From positions 1 to 8,118 of the forward strand of contig JAFGCW010000067.1 in NCBI GenBank assembly GCA_016932435.1: a DNA stretch of 8,118 nt, written 5' to 3'. This DNA is from Dehalococcoidales bacterium (GTDB lineage Bacteria; Chloroflexota; Dehalococcoidia; Dehalococcoidales; UBA2162). Every line of letters begins with the position of its first letter. Positions within the stretch are counted from its first letter, which is position 1. The notes under the pieces were generated by a model. That model ran no database searches and was not told where the DNA came from. It worked only from the letters and a program-made list of their open reading frames with translations. Below are positions 4,575 to 8,118 of the stretch, one piece after another. A program made the position numbers and the translations under genes.

Positions 4575-7500
4575 TTACTCCACCGGCCATCCCGGAATTG
4601 TTTCTTCGATTTCTTCCATCAGTGGAATGGTTTCTTTGAGGCCTACGACAACTTTCTGGTAGTGGGTGAGTTCGTCATAGGTTAAAGTCCTGCCTTTACG
4701 GTCTTTGAGCCATTTTTCGCATACCTGGTAGCCGCCGATATGGAACTCCCAGACTTCCGGCGGCACGCCTTCGAAATATTGTGTCTTATTAATATAGACA
4801 CGCCGGGCGCTTTCATCATAAGTAATTTTTTCGACTTCATTGGAGCCGGTTACGGGGTATTTTGTTATAAGGTTAGCGAGTACCGGTGATTCCATGAGGT
4901 GCAGAGATACGAGTTCAGCCCCTTTTTCCGCCAGCGCTTTGAACAGAGCTTTGTCCGAGGTAAGCGGTAAACGGGGAAAGTCTATTTTCAGAAATTCGGC
5001 ATAGCGGGTTCGGTAGGTCGGAGAGTGAAAAACGGCATAGGCGTAGTTGAAGATAGCTTCCGGGCCGAAAGTCTTTTCCATATCACCCCGCCCGTCTTCG
5101 ATAAACTCCATATTGAGCTTTTTTACGGCTTCTTTGATAAATTCAGGGTTCAGATTAGGACGCCGCTTGCCGCCATCGAACTGCATCTCACCTTCGGCAG
5201 GGTAAAGGTAGAGAGGAAAGAGGTAATTTATCTCTTTTATTGAGACTGCATGCCTATCCATTACTTGAGATACGCATAAAACGTGACTAAACCCACCTGT
5301 GATTTCAACGCTACGAGTCGTTGAAATTGCTAAATTAGGTTTCATCATTTGTGATTGTGTCTGCATCCTCGGACGATCCATTACGCTGCTATGGAGTAAA
5401 CAAAAACGCATGTCGAATGGACGATACAAGCAGGGTTGTATTACATTCCCCAAATCTTTATCATTTCGCAGCGCTTTTCGAGCGTATGATATTTTCCATG
5501 TACCGGTATCTTGAAGATTAAAGTTATCTCTAATTATCTCATCCGAATCACTATCTTCAACTAGCTTCTTAAGGCGTTTATTCATTTCTTCATGATTGAA
5601 ATCGACCGCAAAATCATCTCTGTGTGAGGTAAACCCCTCACCAGTGAATGTAAATATATCAGTCACTTTCCAACCTTTCATGTATTCAGCAAGATTAGTC
5701 TCATCTCTCATTACCAAGAAGTAATAAGGACTGGCAGGTGTAAGTTCACTCCATTCAGTAGTGCCGATATTTAACTCGCTCAGTATTTGATATTTTCCTT
5801 CACGTAATCCCCACAGGTCGGCGTAATGAACTGTGGCGAGTGAGGTTTTCTCCGGTTCTTTCACAAGCAGACAAATAGCCACTCCCTGCTGAATATCAAA
5901 GACGTTTTCGTCCTTGCCACCATCCGAAGTAACCTCTTTTTTCTTTGAGTTGCCATGCAAATTTAAAATATAGATATCGGTAAAAGTATTCATCAAAGAC
6001 TGACGCATACCGCGAAACGTGGGATTATCCAGATATCCGTGATTAGTGATAAAGCCAAGAACACCCTGACCAGTCTGTTCAATCCGCCATTGACCGAAGG
6101 CAAGGAATTTTACGTAATCATCCTGAAGCCACTTCGGATTTTTTTCTCCTAAAGGTTTACCATCAATTGCATAATATCGTTGCACCAATTGTTTTGCCCA
6201 CTCGCCCTTATTGGCGGAATGCCCGGAATACGGCGGATTACCGAGCACCACCATTATAGGTTTTTCTTTTTTAATCTCGGCAGCGGCATTGGCTTCCTCG
6301 CTTATCCACTGGGCAAAAAGAGCGTCCGAGTGTTTGATGGCTTCATCGAGCGTGTTAGTCAGGTAAACACCGAGCCGTTCATCGCTCTGGAATTGGTAAC
6401 CGGTTTCCTGAAGCAGTAAACCTAACTTGAGATGGGCGACGGCGTAGGGGGCCATGAGCAGTTCAAAGCCGAAAATACGTTTCAGCAGCTTTTCGGCAAC
6501 GTAATCATTCCACATTCCTTCCTGTCCGGCGAACGACTGGTGAATTTCCCGAATCACCATATACAAAAACGTGGCTGTTCCGGTGGCAGGGTCGAGAATG
6601 AGAGTATTTTCATCGGCAAGCCCCTGCGGTTTATTGAAACGGGTCTTTAGCAGGTAATCGATAGAGCGTACGATGTAGCTGACAACCGGCTCCGGGGTAT
6701 AGTAGACACCCCGCATTTCACGTACCTTTGGGTCGTAAGCGGTAAGAAACGTTTCATAGAAATGCACAACCGGGTCTTCTTTACCACTGTGTTTCCCGAA
6801 GTTTTTCAGGATGGCTTCCATATCCGCATGCGCCAGAATCTGAGCGAGGTCGTCCACTAGCCAGGCAATACGGTCATCGAGTTCAGGCCCGGCGATGGTG
6901 TTGAACAGCTTCCGCAGGAATGGATTCGTTTTCGGCAGAAGATAGGCTGCATTCTGGCGGGTAAAATCCTGATTCAATGGAGCGGTACACCGGGCGGCAA
7001 AAAGGCCGTAGGTAATAGTCTGGGCGTACATATCGGCAAAGGACTCAGGGGACAAATCCGGAATGAGGTTGTTCTGAAAAGCGGCTAACTGGTTATGGAG
7101 ACTGCCGATTTCTTCTTCCAGCTTGAAAGCTTCGATAATCAGGTCGCGTATCATATGCGCCAGACGCGCCATTCGCTTTGCAAGCTCCTGCGGCGTACCT
7201 GCCTGTTCTATTTTATGCTCAAGAAACATAGTCAGGAGTTCGGCGGTTGCCTGAATGCCGTCTTTATCCTGCCTGATTATCCCGTTGTTCGAGACTGTTC
7301 CCAGACGAGCCGTCAAGCGTTTTTCGCCGTCTACATACCAGCGGAATTCAAGGTAATCGGTCAGAATAAGATTGGAAAGCGATTTACGGTAACGCTGAAG
7401 CTGTTCGGACTTTTCTATGGTATCAAGGTTGATACCGATATCTTTCGCTTCGATATAACCTATGGTAATCGAGCCTTTTCTGATGACGTAATCAGGAGCG

Positions 7501-7664
7501 CCGCATTCGATACGTTTCGGTTCGTTGGTGGCACTGATACCGGATGATAAATTTTCAACCAATGCGGCAAGCGCCGGACGGTGGGTATGTTCGGTTGCAT
7601 CATCGTTTATCAGTTTGTTTTCAATGGATTTCAGGTATTGATGAAATGGTTGTTGTTCGCTCAT
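4575..7664 (-). CDS. Fused restriction-modification enzyme (Type IIG / Type ISP-like, no helicase)
   Basis: A 1029-residue single-chain restriction and methylation enzyme. The N-terminal nuclease has P57-D58 and E72-A-K74 (PD-ExK). A helical linker (about 155-310) leads to an N6-adenine methyltransferase: GVYYTPEPVV (319-328), SAM-binding motif I DPATGTATF (358-366; Ala replaces the usual second Gly) and catalytic motif IV NPPY (476-479). The C-terminal recognition region has Type ISP hallmarks: YRPFD (747-751), FNYAYAVFHSPTYRTRY (872-888) and GGYQVCEKWLKDRKGR (977-992). Type ISP enzymes such as LlaGI are about 1570 residues with a central helicase. No Walker A or DEAD-box segment is present here and the gene is intact, so cleavage should not need ATP. 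ATG at 7664 has GGAG 6 nt upstream; GTG at 7682 lacks a site and would sit about 10 nt from the predicted transcript start. Confidence 0.94.
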   Translation of the reverse strand: MSEQQPFHQYLKSIENKLINDDATEHTHRPALAALVENLSSGISATNEPKRIECGAPDYVIRKGSITIGYIEAKDIGINLDTIEKSEQLQRYRKSLSNLILTDYLEFRWYVDGEKRLTARLGTVSNNGIIRQDKDGIQATAELLTMFLEHKIEQAGTPQELAKRMARLAHMIRDLIIEAFKLEEEIGSLHNQLAAFQNNLIPDLSPESFADMYAQTITYGLFAARCTAPLNQDFTRQNAAYLLPKTNPFLRKLFNTIAGPELDDRIAWLVDDLAQILAHADMEAILKNFGKHSGKEDPVVHFYETFLTAYDPKVREMRGVYYTPEPVVSYIVRSIDYLLKTRFNKPQGLADENTLILDPATGTATFLYMVIREIHQSFAGQEGMWNDYVAEKLLKRIFGFELLMAPYAVAHLKLGLLLQETGYQFQSDERLGVYLTNTLDEAIKHSDALFAQWISEEANAAAEIKKEKPIMVVLGNPPYSGHSANKGEWAKQLVQRYYAIDGKPLGEKNPKWLQDDYVKFLAFGQWRIEQTGQGVLGFITNHGYLDNPTFRGMRQSLMNTFTDIYILNLHGNSKKKEVTSDGGKDENVFDIQQGVAICLLVKEPEKTSLATVHYADLWGLREGKYQILSELNIGTTEWSELTPASPYYFLVMRDETNLAEYMKGWKVTDIFTFTGEGFTSHRDDFAVDFNHEEMNKRLKKLVEDSDSDEIIRDNFNLQDTGTWKISYARKALRNDKDLGNVIQPCLYRPFDMRFCLLHSSVMDRPRMQTQSQMMKPNLAISTTRSVEITGGFSHVLCVSQVMDRHAVSIKEINYLFPLYLYPAEGEMQFDGGKRRPNLNPEFIKEAVKKLNMEFIEDGRGDMEKTFGPEAIFNYAYAVFHSPTYRTRYAEFLKIDFPRLPLTSDKALFKALAEKGAELVSLHLMESPVLANLITKYPVTGSNEVEKITYDESARRVYINKTQYFEGVPPEVWEFHIGGYQVCEKWLKDRKGRTLTYDELTHYQKVVVGLKETIPLMEEIEETIPGWPVE

Positions 7665-7698
7665 GGATAACTCCGAAACCACGTTTTATGTTATGCCG

Positions 7699-7727
7699 AT
7701 TATACATAGATGTTGTTAATAAGGCAA
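7699..7727 (-). promoter_or_regulatory. Sigma70-type promoter for the restriction cassette
   Basis: On the minus strand TTGCCT (7727-7722), a 17-nt spacer and a perfect TATAAT (7704-7699) point to a start near 7692. The leader is then about 28 nt to the ATG at 7664, with GGAG at 7674-7671. This supports ATG over the upstream GTG at 7682. It probably drives all three minus-strand genes, as no clear second promoter was found. Confidence 0.65.
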
Positions 7728-7759
7728 GAAGAAATGAAGCAGACAGTTATCAGTTGTCA

Positions 7760-7789
7760 GTCCCGCTTACGTTGAAGCTAGGACGGGCA
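7760..7789 (-). repeat. Imperfect hairpin repeat, CCCGCC..TAGCTTCA type, inverted copy
   Basis: Read on the minus strand it gives CCCGTCCTAGCTTCAACG and then GGGA, which aligns with 2842-2869 (CCCGCCATAGCTTCAGCG, then GGGT). The outer CCCG/CGGG and inner CTT/AAG can pair, so this is a second, diverged member of that family lying about 5 kb away on the other side of the cassette. Confidence 0.45.
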
Positions 7790-7823
7790 GGCTTACGGGC
7801 GGAAATTGATGCTGGTGGGTTGC

Positions 7824-7839
7824 GTCCGCCGAGGCGGAC
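7824..7839. repeat. GTCCGCC palindrome
   Basis: GTCCGCC (7824-7830) and GGCGGAC (7833-7839) are perfect 7-bp arms with a 2-nt spacer, within a GC-rich stretch (7811-7867) whose GGGTTGCG and CACCCTACG flanks look like another dispersed repeat. No T-tract follows on either strand. Confidence 0.5.
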
Positions 7840-7903
7840 TTCACTTCACCCTACGCGTGGGTATGCCAGCAGTCAGTATTTCTGGATAAATAGTCTCGAT
7901 TAA

Positions 7904-7936
7904 CATACTGGATTCAGAAACTTGCGCTGAGATGAC
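7904..7936 (-). repeat. GTCATC-led repeat, minus orientation
   Basis: On the minus strand the sequence reads GTCATCTCAGCGCAAGTTTC and continues to GAATCCAG, parallel to the GTCATTCTGAGCGAAGC...GAATC layout of the repeats at 1463, 2711 and 2868. It appears to be a diverged member of the same family. Confidence 0.45.
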
Positions 7937-8086
7937 ATTCGGGCATGCATTATTTCTTCTAACGTCAGTCTTTTTCTTTAACTCATATCCTCCGCATTTT
8001 GTTATCAGTTTTGCCTCCTCAAACAAACGCCCGAACAGCACAATCGCCTCAGTAAAGCAAAGTCATCGAACAGCCAACAATCAATT

Positions 8087-8114
8087 TTCCCCTCTCCGTT
8101 TACGGAGAGGGGAA
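8087..8114. repeat. Perfect CCCCTCTCC hairpin repeat
   Basis: TTCCCCTCTCCGT (8087-8099) and ACGGAGAGGGGAA (8102-8114) are perfect 13-bp arms around a 2-nt spacer. It is of the same short-loop design as 1631-1650. It may continue or serve a gene beyond the right edge, which cannot be judged from this window. Confidence 0.65.
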
Positions 8115-8118
8115 TCAA

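Larger units (their letters stand above)
7728..8118. other. Gene-free right end, repeat-bearing
   Basis: Upstream of the cassette promoter no convincing gene is seen up to the window edge. It contains an inverted copy of the CCCGCC/TAGCTTCA repeat, a GTCCGCC palindrome, a GTCATC-led repeat on the minus strand and a perfect CCCCTCTCC hairpin at the extreme right. A 66-codon minus-strand reading frame (8041-7841, GTG start) runs through these repeats and is judged spurious. Confidence 0.6.

Noticed and set aside
7095..7547. 150-codon plus-strand reading frame
   Set aside because: Antisense shadow of the N-terminal part of the restriction-modification gene, whose motifs are clear.
7841..8041. 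66-codon minus-strand reading frame with GTG start
   Set aside because: It runs through dispersed repeat sequence (GTCATC-led repeat and the 7811-7867 stretch), the encoded peptide looks like no family I know, and only a weak GAGG precedes the GTG.

Overview
The window looks like a chromosomal segment of a free-living anaerobic bacterium. The best guess is a Dehalococcoidia-type Chloroflexi lineage. That guess rests on a stand-alone LUD-domain protein with a four-cysteine motif, a SnoaL-like protein with a coiled-coil N-terminus, and intergenic DNA packed with short hairpin repeats of the GTTCGTCCTGAG...GGATGAACG and GTCATTCTGAGCG kinds, as I recall them from such genomes. This is inference from memory and no search was run. 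Gene density is normal but the spacers are long and repeat-rich. I found no tRNA, rRNA, CRISPR array or transposase.

Layout. Positions 1-563 (minus) hold the N-terminal 187 residues of a major facilitator transporter that runs off the left edge. It diverges across a 103-nt spacer with back-to-back promoters from a LUD-domain protein gene (667-1377, plus), which ends at a strong hairpin terminator. A repeat-bearing spacer follows (1378-1731), then a minus-strand SnoaL/NTF2-like gene (1732-2454) with a clear ribosome binding site, a -10 box and A-tracts upstream. Next comes an 805-nt gene-free stretch (2455-3259) made largely of dispersed hairpin repeats. The right half is a three-gene minus-strand cassette, read right to left: a fused restriction-modification protein (4575-7664), an all-helical protein starting just after its stop codon (3907-4566), and a small AT-rich protein with a possible degenerate PD-(D/E)xK nuclease core (3260-3796). 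The right end (7665-8118) is again repeat-rich and apparently non-coding, apart from the cassette promoter.

How the genes may work together. The restriction-modification protein carries an N-terminal PD-ExK nuclease motif, an N6-adenine methyltransferase and a C-terminal recognition region of the Type ISP kind. It has no helicase, so it should behave as a self-contained, ATP-independent (Type IIG-like) defence enzyme. The two following genes are markedly more AT-rich and are not standard restriction-modification subunits. One has an R-x5-H motif in a helical protein and the other a PD...ExT motif, so they may be accessory or independent defence functions. This cassette is the best candidate here for something undescribed, but that is inference. 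The left-hand genes (transporter, LUD protein, SnoaL-like protein) look like ordinary metabolic or accessory genes.
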